A stretch of 30,846 bases of DNA from an uncultured Bacteroidales bacterium (lineage in GTDB: Bacteria > Bacteroidota > Bacteroidia > Bacteroidales > UBA1715), in assembly GCA_937892155.1 (NCBI GenBank), contig CALAUG010000063.1, positions 1 through 30,846 on the forward strand. Direction: 5' to 3'. Below, one piece after another: positions 15,591 through 24,228 of the stretch (position 1 is the first letter of the stretch; each line of letters begins with the position of its first letter). The notes below the pieces were generated by a model, which did no database searches, had not been told where the DNA came from, and saw nothing but the letters and a program-made list of their open reading frames with translations. A program made the position numbers and the translations under genes.

Positions 15591-17303
15591 ATGCAGAATG
15601 CAATAAATATCTACCAAATTTTTACGCGTCTTTTCGCGAATCAAAACGAAACGAATAAGGAATTTGGTACGATTGAAGAAAATGGCTGTTCGAAGTTTAA
15701 CGATATAACTACGACGGCTTTGTCAGAAATAAAAAAGATGGGTGTGACCCACGTGTGGTATACTGGCGTTATTCGTCATGCATCGTGTACGGACTATTCA
15801 AAATATGGCTTGACAACCGACAATGCTCATGTGGTGAAGGGCCGTGCTGGTTCTCCGTATGCAATTAAGGATTATTTTGATGTTGATCCTGATTTGGCAC
15901 AGAATGTAAAACTTCGTATGAAGGAATTTGAGGATTTGGTGAAACGTACGCACGACGAAGGTTTGAAATGTATTATTGATTTTGTTCCAAACCACGTTTC
16001 TCGCGAATATCATTCCGACAATTTGCCAATGGGTGGAACATCCTTGGGAAGTTATGATGATACCTCAAAAGCATTTTCTCCTCATAATAACTTTTATTAT
16101 GTTCCTGATGAGGAATTGCATTTGCCGAAGGACATAGATTTTGTGTATAATGCCGAAGAAAAAATTTATCACGAATATCCTGCAAAAGTTACGGGAAACG
16201 ATGTTTTTAATGCTTATCCGAGCCGTAATGACTGGTACGAAACAGTAAAATTGAATTATGGCATAGACTATAAGAATTGTTGGCAGACTCATTTCGACGA
16301 AATTCCCGATACGTGGATTCGTATGTTTGAAATTTTGTCGTTTTGGACAAAGAAGCAGGTTGACGGTTTCCGTTGCGATATGGCTGAAATGGTTCCAGTT
16401 CAATTTTGGGGTTGGGTTATACCAAAGATAAAGGAAATCAATCCTAACATTATATTCATTGCAGAAATTTACAATCCTGATGCATATAAAACATATTTGA
16501 ACGACGGTTGTTTTGACTATTTATACGATAAAGTGGGATTGTACGATACTATGCGTTTGATTGTTGAAGGAAGAGGTTCTGCGCATTATATATCGGATTA
16601 TTGGCGTAGAAATGATATGTATTGGGGGAAGATGGTTAGATTTTTAGAAAACCACGATGAACAACGTATTGCATCGAGCTTCTTCGCAAAAAATCCTGAA
16701 CGGGCTTTGCCGGCAATGATGCTGATGGCAACAATCAGTCCGGGTCCGTTGATGATGTATTTTGGTCAGGAGGTAGGCGAAAAGGGAATGAACAAGGAAG
16801 GTTTCAGTGGCTTTGACGGACGCACGACTATATTTGATTATTGGGGATTGGAGGAGTTCTCTAAATGGGTAAATGGTGGCGCATTTGATGGTGGTAAGTT
16901 GTCACAGGAACAACGTGATTTACGTCATTACTATAGCCAGATTTTCTGTTTAAGGAATGAATCGGAAGCAGTTAAAAATGGTGCGTTCTACGACTTAATG
17001 TGGAAAAACGAGGGCGGTAATTTAGATACTTCAAAAATTTTTGCATATACCCGATATACAAAAAATCAAAAGTTGTTGTTTGTCGTAAACTTTGATTTCA
17101 GAGAAACGCATACGTTCCGTCTTAATATAGGTGAACATGCTTTGCAGACAATGAACTGCCCGCTGGATGGTACGTTGGTGATTAAAGAAGTTCTTGAAAA
17201 AGATTTTGTTGACGAATTCCCAATGCAGGAAGTTCTTGAACGGGGAATTCCGATTTCTATATTGCCAAATACCTGTTTGATTTTTGAATTACAATGGAAA
17301 TAA
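15591..17303 (+). CDS. Cytoplasmic GH13 (alpha-amylase family) enzyme
   Basis: Protein of 570 aa with no signal peptide, so probably acting on internal alpha-glucans or imported oligosaccharides. The four GH13 regions are present: region I DFVPNH (130-135), region II GFRCDMAEM with nucleophile Asp263, region III FIAEIY with acid/base Glu292, and region IV ENHDEQR with Asp356. The TIM barrel starts at INIYQIFTRLF. The last ~90 residues form the usual beta-sandwich C-domain (LLFVVNFDFRETHTFRL). The substrate and subfamily cannot be fixed by eye; an amylase, glucosidase or transferase are all possible. The last 10 nt overlap mqnD, which implies co-translation. Confidence 0.88.
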   Translation: MQNAINIYQIFTRLFANQNETNKEFGTIEENGCSKFNDITTTALSEIKKMGVTHVWYTGVIRHASCTDYSKYGLTTDNAHVVKGRAGSPYAIKDYFDVDPDLAQNVKLRMKEFEDLVKRTHDEGLKCIIDFVPNHVSREYHSDNLPMGGTSLGSYDDTSKAFSPHNNFYYVPDEELHLPKDIDFVYNAEEKIYHEYPAKVTGNDVFNAYPSRNDWYETVKLNYGIDYKNCWQTHFDEIPDTWIRMFEILSFWTKKQVDGFRCDMAEMVPVQFWGWVIPKIKEINPNIIFIAEIYNPDAYKTYLNDGCFDYLYDKVGLYDTMRLIVEGRGSAHYISDYWRRNDMYWGKMVRFLENHDEQRIASSFFAKNPERALPAMMLMATISPGPLMMYFGQEVGEKGMNKEGFSGFDGRTTIFDYWGLEEFSKWVNGGAFDGGKLSQEQRDLRHYYSQIFCLRNESEAVKNGAFYDLMWKNEGGNLDTSKIFAYTRYTKNQKLLFVVNFDFRETHTFRLNIGEHALQTMNCPLDGTLVIKEVLEKDFVDEFPMQEVLERGIPISILPNTCLIFELQWK

Positions 17304-18124
17304 CTCTTGGCTTTTCGTCGTGTCCAAACGATACTTATACGTTTGATGCATTGGTACATAAAAAAATAGATACCAGAGGTTTGGATTTTAAGTGTGTTAT
17401 TGCCGATGTGCAGGATTTGAACCGTCGTGCTATGGGTGGCGATTTGCAGGTAACAAAGTTGAGCTATTTCGCATATTCACACGTCTATAAAACCTATCAG
17501 ATTCTTGATGCTGGTAGTGCGTTGGGATATGCCAACGGTCCGCTGTTTATCTGTAAAAAAGGAGATGAACAACGCATAAATAAAAAGTCACGGATACTCA
17601 TTCCAGGAAGAGAAACAACTGCAAATTTGCTGTTTTCTATGGCATATCCAGACTATACCAATAAAACGGAATGTCTGTTTTCTGAAATAGAACCGAAAAT
17701 TCTCAGTGGAGAATACGATGCAGGTGTTATAATCCACGAAAATCGTTTTACTTATGCGGAACGGGGTTTTGCAATGCTTCGAGATTTAGGAAATTATTGG
17801 GAATTGGAAACTAAAAATCCTATACCGCTCGGCGCAATTACGATACGTCGTGATTTGCCAGAAGAGTTGAAACAAACTATCAATCAGTTGCTACGCGAGA
17901 GCATTGAATATGCAAATGCGCATCCTCAAGATTCAAATCAGTATATTCACCAATATGCCCAGGCAATTGAGGATGATGTTTTGAAAAAACACATTGCGTT
18001 GTTTGTGAACGATTTCAGTCTTTCGCTTGGAGAAAAAGGTGAAACTGCCATACGTACTTTGTACAGACGTGCGTATGAATTGGGTATAATTCGTGAATTA
18101 CCGAGCAATATGTTCCTTTCGTAA
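17294..18124 (+). CDS. mqnD: 1,4-dihydroxy-6-naphthoate synthase MqnD (futalosine pathway)
   Basis: Protein of 276 aa of the MqnA/MqnD periplasmic-binding-like fold. It starts ITLGFSSCPNDTYTFDALVH and has DVQDLNRRAMGGDLQVTKLS, DAGSALGYANGPLFI, GRETTANLLF and VIIHENRFTY, which fit MqnD rather than MqnA. The enzyme converts cyclic de-hypoxanthine futalosine to dihydroxy-naphthoate, so this organism probably makes menaquinone by the futalosine route rather than by MenB. It begins inside the last codons of the GH13 gene (10-nt overlap), and the flippase gene follows after 8 nt. No other mqn gene is in the window. Confidence 0.9.
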   Translation: MEITLGFSSCPNDTYTFDALVHKKIDTRGLDFKCVIADVQDLNRRAMGGDLQVTKLSYFAYSHVYKTYQILDAGSALGYANGPLFICKKGDEQRINKKSRILIPGRETTANLLFSMAYPDYTNKTECLFSEIEPKILSGEYDAGVIIHENRFTYAERGFAMLRDLGNYWELETKNPIPLGAITIRRDLPEELKQTINQLLRESIEYANAHPQDSNQYIHQYAQAIEDDVLKKHIALFVNDFSLSLGEKGETAIRTLYRRAYELGIIRELPSNMFLS

Positions 18125-18132
18125 TTTTTGTC

Positions 18133-19572
18133 GTGAGAAAAACATTTGTCACTAATCTATTATTGTTGTTGTTCCTTAACCTATTAGTTAAGCCTTTCTA
18201 CATTTTTGGCATAGATAGAACGGTGCAAAATGTGGTTGGAACTGAAGTATATGGATTGTATGCGGCAATGTTCAGTCTTTCTATTATTTTCAATATTATT
18301 CTCGATATGGGAATTGCAAATTTCAATAATAGGAATATCGCACAGGACAATAATCTTCTCCCTCGTTATTTTTCGAGTATGGTCGTTTTGAAGACTCTTC
18401 TTGGTGTTGTCTATGCGATAGTGTTACTTGTTGTTGGTATTTGCTTGGGCTATTCGTTTTCGCAGTTTAAAATATTTGGTGTTCTTATTTTTAATCAGTT
18501 CTTATTGTCGTTTTTGCTCTATCTCCGTTCAAATATTTCGGGATTGTATATGTACAAAACAGATAGCTGTATATCGGTGATAGACAGGGTATTAATGATA
18601 GTAATCTGTGGCTGGTTACTGTTGTGTAGGGGAGATTCTTTTAAAATAGAATGGTTTGTTTATGCCCAGACAGTTTCCTATGCAATTCCTTGTATTATTG
18701 CATTTTGCATAGTTCTAAAACAATCAAAAGGACTGTCGTTTCGTTTTGAGCTACCATTTTTAATACAAATAATAAAACAAACATATCCTTTTGCTTTGTT
18801 GTCGTTGCTAATGGGATTGTATACCCGCGTTGATATGGTAATGATAGAGCAGATGTTGCCAGATGGTGCAGAACAGGCTGGAATATATGCACAATCGTAT
18901 CGTATTCTCGATGCAGTGAGTATGTTCGCATATTTGTTTGCGACATTGTTGCTGCCAATGTTTTCTAAAATGTTAAAGGATAATGAACCATTGGGGCAGT
19001 TTACGAAATTTTCTTTTTTGCTTCTGATTACTCCTGTAATTGTCTTTGTTGTCGGATGTTGCGCATACAGTTACGAATTGATGGATTTGATGTATAGCGA
19101 TGGAGTAGAAAGGTCATCCGAGATATTTAAAGTTTTGATTATTGGATTTATACCGATTTCTTCATCATACATTTTCGGAACGTTACTTACTGCAAATAAT
19201 AGTATGAAAGTTATGAATATGATGGCTGCTTGTGGTATGGTGTTCAATATTGTTTTTAATGCCATCTTCATTCCGAAATATGGTGCCTTGGGAGCTGCAA
19301 TAGTGTCGGTAATAACGCAGTTTCTAACGGGATTGATACAGATAGTTTTATCAATTAAATACTTTAAATTTCACTTACCATATGTTGATATGGTAAAGAT
19401 GGTTGTCTTTACAGTTTTGATTGTCGCAATGTTCCTCGTATTAAAAGGTAACTTGTTTAGCAACTGGATATGTACCTTATTGGTATTGTGGCTTGCTGGA
19501 TTCTTTGCGGCATTTGTAATCAGATTACTGCGTGTAAAAGATATTGTAAATATTATGAAGAATGAGGATTAA
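18133..19572 (+). CDS. Polysaccharide/oligosaccharide flippase (Wzx/MATE-like)
   Basis: Integral membrane protein of 479 aa with about 14 hydrophobic segments. The start is GTG 18133, the only start near the N-terminal KTFVTNLLLLLFLNLLVKPFY. PF01943-type features include VGTEVYGLYAAMFSLSIIFNIILDMGIANFNNRNIA, YPFALLSLLMGLYTRVDMVMI, AGIYAQSYRILDAVSMFAYLFATLLLPMFSKML, and PKYGALGAAIVSVITQFLTG near the end. It probably moves lipid-linked glycans across the inner membrane. Glycosyltransferases are not seen nearby, so the substrate is open. It follows mqnD by 8 nt and ends at a strong hairpin terminator. Confidence 0.87.
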   Translation: MRKTFVTNLLLLLFLNLLVKPFYIFGIDRTVQNVVGTEVYGLYAAMFSLSIIFNIILDMGIANFNNRNIAQDNNLLPRYFSSMVVLKTLLGVVYAIVLLVVGICLGYSFSQFKIFGVLIFNQFLLSFLLYLRSNISGLYMYKTDSCISVIDRVLMIVICGWLLLCRGDSFKIEWFVYAQTVSYAIPCIIAFCIVLKQSKGLSFRFELPFLIQIIKQTYPFALLSLLMGLYTRVDMVMIEQMLPDGAEQAGIYAQSYRILDAVSMFAYLFATLLLPMFSKMLKDNEPLGQFTKFSFLLLITPVIVFVVGCCAYSYELMDLMYSDGVERSSEIFKVLIIGFIPISSSYIFGTLLTANNSMKVMNMMAACGMVFNIVFNAIFIPKYGALGAAIVSVITQFLTGLIQIVLSIKYFKFHLPYVDMVKMVVFTVLIVAMFLVLKGNLFSNWICTLLVLWLAGFFAAFVIRLLRVKDIVNIMKNED

Positions 19573-19574
19573 AA

Positions 19575-19602
19575 AAAAAGAGGCTTTCAAGCCTCTTTTT
19601 TT
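19575..19602. terminator. Bidirectional terminator between flippase and PII-like gene
   Basis: AGAGGCTT (19579-19586) pairs with AAGCCTCT (19589-19596), flanked by A and T runs. It lies between convergent genes and overlaps the end of the PII-like gene's downstream region, so it can serve both strands. Confidence 0.85.
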
Positions 19603-19894
19603 ATACCGTTTGTTCCACATTCCAAACAAAAGCACGGATTCCTACATCAGTGTTTCGTTTGTCAAGTTTTTTCACCATAGTTAAAATAGGTTCTACTTTT
19701 TCGTCTTCAACAATTGTAATGACTGCAGAGTTCATTTCTGGCCATGTGTGTGTGCCACGGTGTGGATCACCATCTTTACTTCCACGTCCTTGAACATCTT
19801 CCCAGAATGTAAAACCTCTTGCTTTGCATTCGTCAAGAATATATTCCACACGTTCTGTGTTTGCTTGGTTGAATGTTATAAAAATTGCTTTCAT
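19601..19894 (-). CDS. Small PII-like protein linked to RND efflux operon
   Basis: Protein of 97 aa, short compared with ~112-aa GlnB/GlnK. It has a ferredoxin-like beta-alpha-beta pattern (MKAIFITFNQANTERVEYIL, GFTFWEDVQGRG, MNSAVITIVEDEKVEPILTMV, DVGIRAFVWNVEQTV), as in PII-like proteins that accompany metal or RND efflux genes. The T-loop region (SKDGDPHRGTHTWPE) is His-rich and lacks the canonical uridylylated Tyr motif, so it is probably not a nitrogen regulator. It lies 49 nt after the RND pump gene on the same strand with a palindrome in the gap. A role as a small-molecule or metal sensor for the pump is inference. Confidence 0.72.
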   Translation of the reverse strand: MKAIFITFNQANTERVEYILDECKARGFTFWEDVQGRGSKDGDPHRGTHTWPEMNSAVITIVEDEKVEPILTMVKKLDKRNTDVGIRAFVWNVEQTV

Positions 19895-19914
19895 ATTCTA
19901 TAGGGTTTGTATGT

Positions 19915-19935
19915 GGGCAGGTTTAAAACCTGCCC
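19915..19935. repeat. REP-like palindrome between RND pump and PII-like gene
   Basis: GGGCAGGTTT (19915-19924) and its exact complement AAACCTGCCC (19926-19935) flank one base. GC-rich arms stand out in AT-rich DNA. Similar GGGCAGGTTT palindromes occur as scattered repeats in many bacterial genomes and often yield spurious GLKPAPT peptides, as here on the + strand. A mRNA-stabilising or attenuating role is possible. Confidence 0.75.
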
Positions 19936-19943
19936 CTACGTTG

Positions 19944-22900
19944 TTATTCTTTGTTTTCTTCTTTATTTTCTTCTTCCAATTCGATATTCATAAATACGAA
20001 TGTCTTACGGACTGCTTCGGCAGAATCGCGTTCACTGTGTTTTGACATAATTCCGTACAAAACAGGAACTACAATCAAAGTGACGAATGTTGAAACCGTT
20101 AAACCACCGATTACTACGTAACCCATTGTGTTCCATAGTTCGGAGCCTTCACTGCGGCTCAATGCCATCGGCACCATACCAAGAATTGTGGTCAATGCGG
20201 TCATCATAACCGGACGCAAACGTGATTCTCCAGAAAGTGCGATTGCTTCGGAAAGTTCGTAACCACGGTCACGCATCAAGTTGATGTAGTCTACGAGTAC
20301 AATACCGTTCTTCACAACAATACCAATCAACAATATGACGCCTAACGAACCGACCATGTCGAGGTTTTCGCCTGTGACGAGCAAGGCTATCACTGTTCCC
20401 GAGAGTGCAAATGGTATCGCCATCATGATGATGAACGGATTTTTGAATGATTCAAATTGGGAAGCCATCACAATGTAAACAAGGAACATAATTAACAAGG
20501 CAAGCATTCCCATATCGCCGAATGATTCTTGTTGGTCTTCGTAACTGCCACCAATATTGATAGTTACACCTTGTGGAATTTCCATTTTGTCAACTTCTTT
20601 CTGAATTGAGTTTGCTAATTCACTCAACGAGGTTTCGAACGGAGTTACGGAAACTTTTACGATACGTTGACGGTTCTTTCTTGAAATTTCAGGTGGACAC
20701 CAGTATTCTTCTATTGTAGCCAATTCTTTCAATTTAATGGATTGGCCAGTATTGGTCATAATCGACAAGTTTTCTATGTCGGTAATACTGCTACGGTATT
20801 CCTCTTTCAAACGAACAATGATATCGTATTCGTCACCATCTTCTTTGAAGAAACCTGCTGTCATACCATAAATACGGTAGCGTACGTATGCGGCAACTGT
20901 TGAAGAATTTAATCCGTGACGAGCCAATTTTTCTTTATCGAAAATAATCTGAAGTTCTGCACGGTCTTCTTTACGGTCAATATCGATATCGCGGGCTGTT
21001 GCTACATTTTGTTGCAATGCACGTTTTAGATTTTGTGCCGTAGTCATTGTCTTATTGAAGTCGTATCCATAGATTTCAACATCAACGGAGTTTCCGCCCA
21101 TACCACCGCCGCTATTGGTAGAAACTAGATAAGTTACGATTTCAGGATATTTCTTTAAATCGTTACGAACTTCTTCTGCCATTTTGAAGATGGTTCTATC
21201 GGTTTTGCGTTCGTATTTTTTTGTTGTTCTCACAGTCATGCTGATAGTAATATTATCGGTAGATGAGAACAACGAAGCTAGACCACCGTCGTCGGTAGAA
21301 CCTGCTGTTGTTGAAATCATCAATAAATCGTCACCCAAAATAGTACGGATGTCTTCTTCAACTTGACGGGCAGTTTTTAATGTCTCTTCAATACGTGTTC
21401 CGCGTTGTAATTCTATCGTTACGTTGAAACGACCGTTGTCTTGTTCCTTCATAAAGTCCATACCGATTTTTCCCATAAACAATGGAATCATTGTAACAAC
21501 GAAGAACAAAAATGCTACGAAAATTGTCGTTTTCTTGTGACGCAGACATGCACGAAGCACGTTTGCATACCAAGCTTCTATAGCTTCGAATACGCGTTCG
21601 ATAAATCCCCAAACGGAATGTTTTTTCTTTTCGGCTTCCTTCTTTTCCGCTTCCAGTTTTTCAGCAATTGTCATGTATACTGTTTTGCCTTTCAATAATT
21701 TAGAAGACATCATAGGGGTTAATGAAATTGCAATAGTTGTTGAGGTACAAACTACAATTGTTACAATCCAACCTAATTCCTTGAACATGATACCTGCAAT
21801 ACCAGTTAAGAATGTAAGTGGAACGAATACCACAACGATAACCAACGTTGTTGCGATTACAGAAGTCCAAACTTCGTTGGTTGCATAAATTGATGCTTCT
21901 CGAGGGCTGGAACCACGGTCAATATGTTTGGTGATATTTTCCAAAACCACAATGGCGTCATCCACAACCATACCGATTGCCACAGAAAGTGAAGCCAACG
22001 AAATGATATTCAACGAGCTATCGGTTGCCAACAAATATATGAATGATGTCAACAACGAAATTGGAATTGTCACACCAATGATGACGGTAGTTCGCCAAGT
22101 TCCAAGGAAGAACCAAACAACCAAAACCACAAACAACAACGCGTACATAACCGATTCTTCCAATGAAGAAATTGCATTTTCAATTTCTTCGGAACCATCG
22201 CGGATTAGGTGTACTTCAATATCAGGAGGAAGAGTCTTTTTGATTTTCTCCATTTGTTTGCGAACTTGCTTACAAATTTCCACCGTATTCGCATTAGTTT
22301 GTTTGGATATGGTCAATCTGGCACCGTCGCGTCCGTTGATTTTTTCGTCCAATGTTAAATCCTTGATTGTATCGCGAACTTGAGCCAAATCGCGGACATA
22401 TACTTGTTTGCCATCTTGTGTTGTCGTTACAACAATGTTATTGATTTCGGAACTTTCAACGTATTCACTTTCAACACGAAGTTGGTATTGTTCGCTACCC
22501 ATTTTTACTGTACCCGAAGCCAAGTTCAAGTTGTTGGCACTGACAGCGGAACCGACAGCTTCAACGCTCAAATTGTAGGCATCAAGTTGTTTTGGATCAA
22601 GGTCAATGTAAATCTTACGTTCAGGAGCACCCGAAACGGTAAGGTTACCAATACCATCAACACGGTTGAGTACGTTTGTAACGTTATCTTCCAAAATCTT
22701 GTCAAGTCCGGCGTAACTTTCCTTTGCGGTAAAACCGTAAACTAAAATAGGCATTGCACTTGAATTCAATTTTAGAATGGTAGGACGGCTTACTCCGTCA
22801 GGAAGATTGTCGTACACCAAGTCAACGTATGAGCGTATGTCGTTCATTGATTCGTTTATGTCCGAGCCCCATTCAAATTCCATAGTAACAACAGAAATGT

Positions 22901-23159
22901 TGTCTTTTGAAACCGATGTTAATTCCTTTAAACCATCAACAGAGTTCAAAGCGTTTTCTATCAACTTGGTTACGTTTGTTTCTATTTCGCTGGCGTTGGC
23001 ACCTGGATACGTTGTCATTACGGTAACGTATGGAGGGTCAATTTCTGGAAATTGGTCGATTGGTAATTTTGTAAAGGCAAAAATACCCACAACTACAACG
23101 GCCACGAAGATAAGGGCTGTTGTAATAGGTTTGTTTATGGCACTTTTATAAATACTCAT
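19944..23159 (-). CDS. RND multidrug efflux pump, HAE1 (AcrB/MexB) type
   Basis: Protein of 1071 aa, normal for inner-membrane RND pumps. It begins MSIYKSAINKPITTALIFVAVVVVG. The proton-relay residues Asp400-Asp401 are in GMVVDDAIVVLENI (TM4), and the matching Lys is in GIVVKNGIVLVDYINLMRDRG (TM10). The large periplasmic loops and two halves of six membrane spans are visible. The HAE1-type motifs (not the HME heavy-metal set) suggest hydrophobic or amphiphilic substrates, though a PII-like gene follows, as in some metal-efflux operons. It is 21 nt downstream of the membrane-fusion protein gene and is the third gene of the operon. Confidence 0.93.
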   Translation of the reverse strand: MSIYKSAINKPITTALIFVAVVVVGIFAFTKLPIDQFPEIDPPYVTVMTTYPGANASEIETNVTKLIENALNSVDGLKELTSVSKDNISVVTMEFEWGSDINESMNDIRSYVDLVYDNLPDGVSRPTILKLNSSAMPILVYGFTAKESYAGLDKILEDNVTNVLNRVDGIGNLTVSGAPERKIYIDLDPKQLDAYNLSVEAVGSAVSANNLNLASGTVKMGSEQYQLRVESEYVESSEINNIVVTTTQDGKQVYVRDLAQVRDTIKDLTLDEKINGRDGARLTISKQTNANTVEICKQVRKQMEKIKKTLPPDIEVHLIRDGSEEIENAISSLEESVMYALLFVVLVVWFFLGTWRTTVIIGVTIPISLLTSFIYLLATDSSLNIISLASLSVAIGMVVDDAIVVLENITKHIDRGSSPREASIYATNEVWTSVIATTLVIVVVFVPLTFLTGIAGIMFKELGWIVTIVVCTSTTIAISLTPMMSSKLLKGKTVYMTIAEKLEAEKKEAEKKKHSVWGFIERVFEAIEAWYANVLRACLRHKKTTIFVAFLFFVVTMIPLFMGKIGMDFMKEQDNGRFNVTIELQRGTRIEETLKTARQVEEDIRTILGDDLLMISTTAGSTDDGGLASLFSSTDNITISMTVRTTKKYERKTDRTIFKMAEEVRNDLKKYPEIVTYLVSTNSGGGMGGNSVDVEIYGYDFNKTMTTAQNLKRALQQNVATARDIDIDRKEDRAELQIIFDKEKLARHGLNSSTVAAYVRYRIYGMTAGFFKEDGDEYDIIVRLKEEYRSSITDIENLSIMTNTGQSIKLKELATIEEYWCPPEISRKNRQRIVKVSVTPFETSLSELANSIQKEVDKMEIPQGVTINIGGSYEDQQESFGDMGMLALLIMFLVYIVMASQFESFKNPFIIMMAIPFALSGTVIALLVTGENLDMVGSLGVILLIGIVVKNGIVLVDYINLMRDRGYELSEAIALSGESRLRPVMMTALTTILGMVPMALSRSEGSELWNTMGYVVIGGLTVSTFVTLIVVPVLYGIMSKHSERDSAEAVRKTFVFMNIELEEENKEENKE

Positions 23160-23180
23160 CTTGTAATTTTTTTACATCAA

Positions 23181-24206
23181 TTATTCAACAACTTCTAGTA
23201 AAGAACCTTCAACCAAACGGGCTTGACCAGTCGTTACGAGTTGCATACCTTTTTTCAATTCCGGAGACATGATTTCGATTTTGTCATCGAAGCGTTGACC
23301 TAAATCAACAGCGATACGTTTTGCAACGCCATTATCGTTCACAAATACATAGCGGTCGTTTGCACCTTGCAATTTCAAAACTGATTGGTAAGGAACTACG
23401 ATTGCATCCATTTCGCCCAAAGCAAGTTTTGTGTGTGCGTACATTCCTGGACGTAGAGTTTCGTCGTCGTTAGGAATTTTAACTTTGATTTTGAATGTGT
23501 GTGTAGAAGCATCAACGGTAGGGTAGATGATTTCAACAATACCCTCAAATACTTTGTCGCCGTATATGTCTGTTACGATGTCGACTTTCATACCTTCTTT
23601 AATTAATGGAAAATATGTTTCAGGAATGTTAGCGAATGCTTTCAAGTTTTTGATTTGAGTCAAAACTAAAATTGGCATACCCGAATACAATTCACCGTTT
23701 TCGTAGTTTTTGGCAGAAATCACACCTTCAAAGTCTGCTTTAACGAATGTGTTTTTTGTTAGGAAGTCAAGGCTTTGTTTTGCTTGATCGTAGCCTAATT
23801 TTGTTTGGTCGTAAACTTGTTGTGTTACGTTTCCGCTTTCTTTTAATGCTTCAACACGCTGCATTTCCGTAGTAAGGTTCGCAACGGTAAGTTTTGCATT
23901 GTTGTATTGTTGCTGGTCCATTGTAACCAAACTTTGTCCTCTTCTAACTTTGTTGCCAACTTCAACGTGGATTCTTTCAATATTTCCAGTTACAGAAGGA
24001 GATATGTTCATTGTTTCGTATCCTTCAAGGGTTGTAGCCAAGTCAATTTCCTTTGCAATTTTCTGTGACTCCAATTTCATAACCTTTACTACCTCTTTGG
24101 ACGCAACAGAATCAACTGCTGTGTTTGTGCTTTCATTTTTTCCTCCGCAACCAATCATTCCCAATGTTGCGATAGCTAATACTGAATTTCTAAATATTTT
24201 TTTCAT
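23181..24206 (-). CDS. Efflux membrane-fusion (periplasmic adaptor) protein
   Basis: Protein of 341 aa of the HlyD/AcrA type. The signal ends in LGMIGCGGK, a probable lipoprotein site with a non-ideal Met at -3. Adaptor order is clear: a lipoyl half (TLEGYETMNISPSVTGNIERIHVEVGNKVRRGQSL), an alpha-hairpin (QQQYNNAKLTVANL, ESGNVTQQVYDQTKLGYDQAKQSLDFL), the returning lipoyl half, a beta-barrel (VKIPNDDETLRPGMYAHTKL) and a membrane-proximal domain. It links the RND pump and the TolC-like channel. It lies 22 nt after the tolC-like gene. Confidence 0.92.
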   Translation of the reverse strand: MKKIFRNSVLAIATLGMIGCGGKNESTNTAVDSVASKEVVKVMKLESQKIAKEIDLATTLEGYETMNISPSVTGNIERIHVEVGNKVRRGQSLVTMDQQQYNNAKLTVANLTTEMQRVEALKESGNVTQQVYDQTKLGYDQAKQSLDFLTKNTFVKADFEGVISAKNYENGELYSGMPILVLTQIKNLKAFANIPETYFPLIKEGMKVDIVTDIYGDKVFEGIVEIIYPTVDASTHTFKIKVKIPNDDETLRPGMYAHTKLALGEMDAIVVPYQSVLKLQGANDRYVFVNDNGVAKRIAVDLGQRFDDKIEIMSPELKKGMQLVTTGQARLVEGSLLEVVE

Positions 24207-24228
24207 ATTTCTAAAGTTCTCTTATTCG

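Noticed and set aside
19824..20045. + strand ORF containing GLKPAPT
   Set aside because: That peptide is the common artefact of translating a GGGCAGGTTT palindrome; it overlaps real - strand genes.
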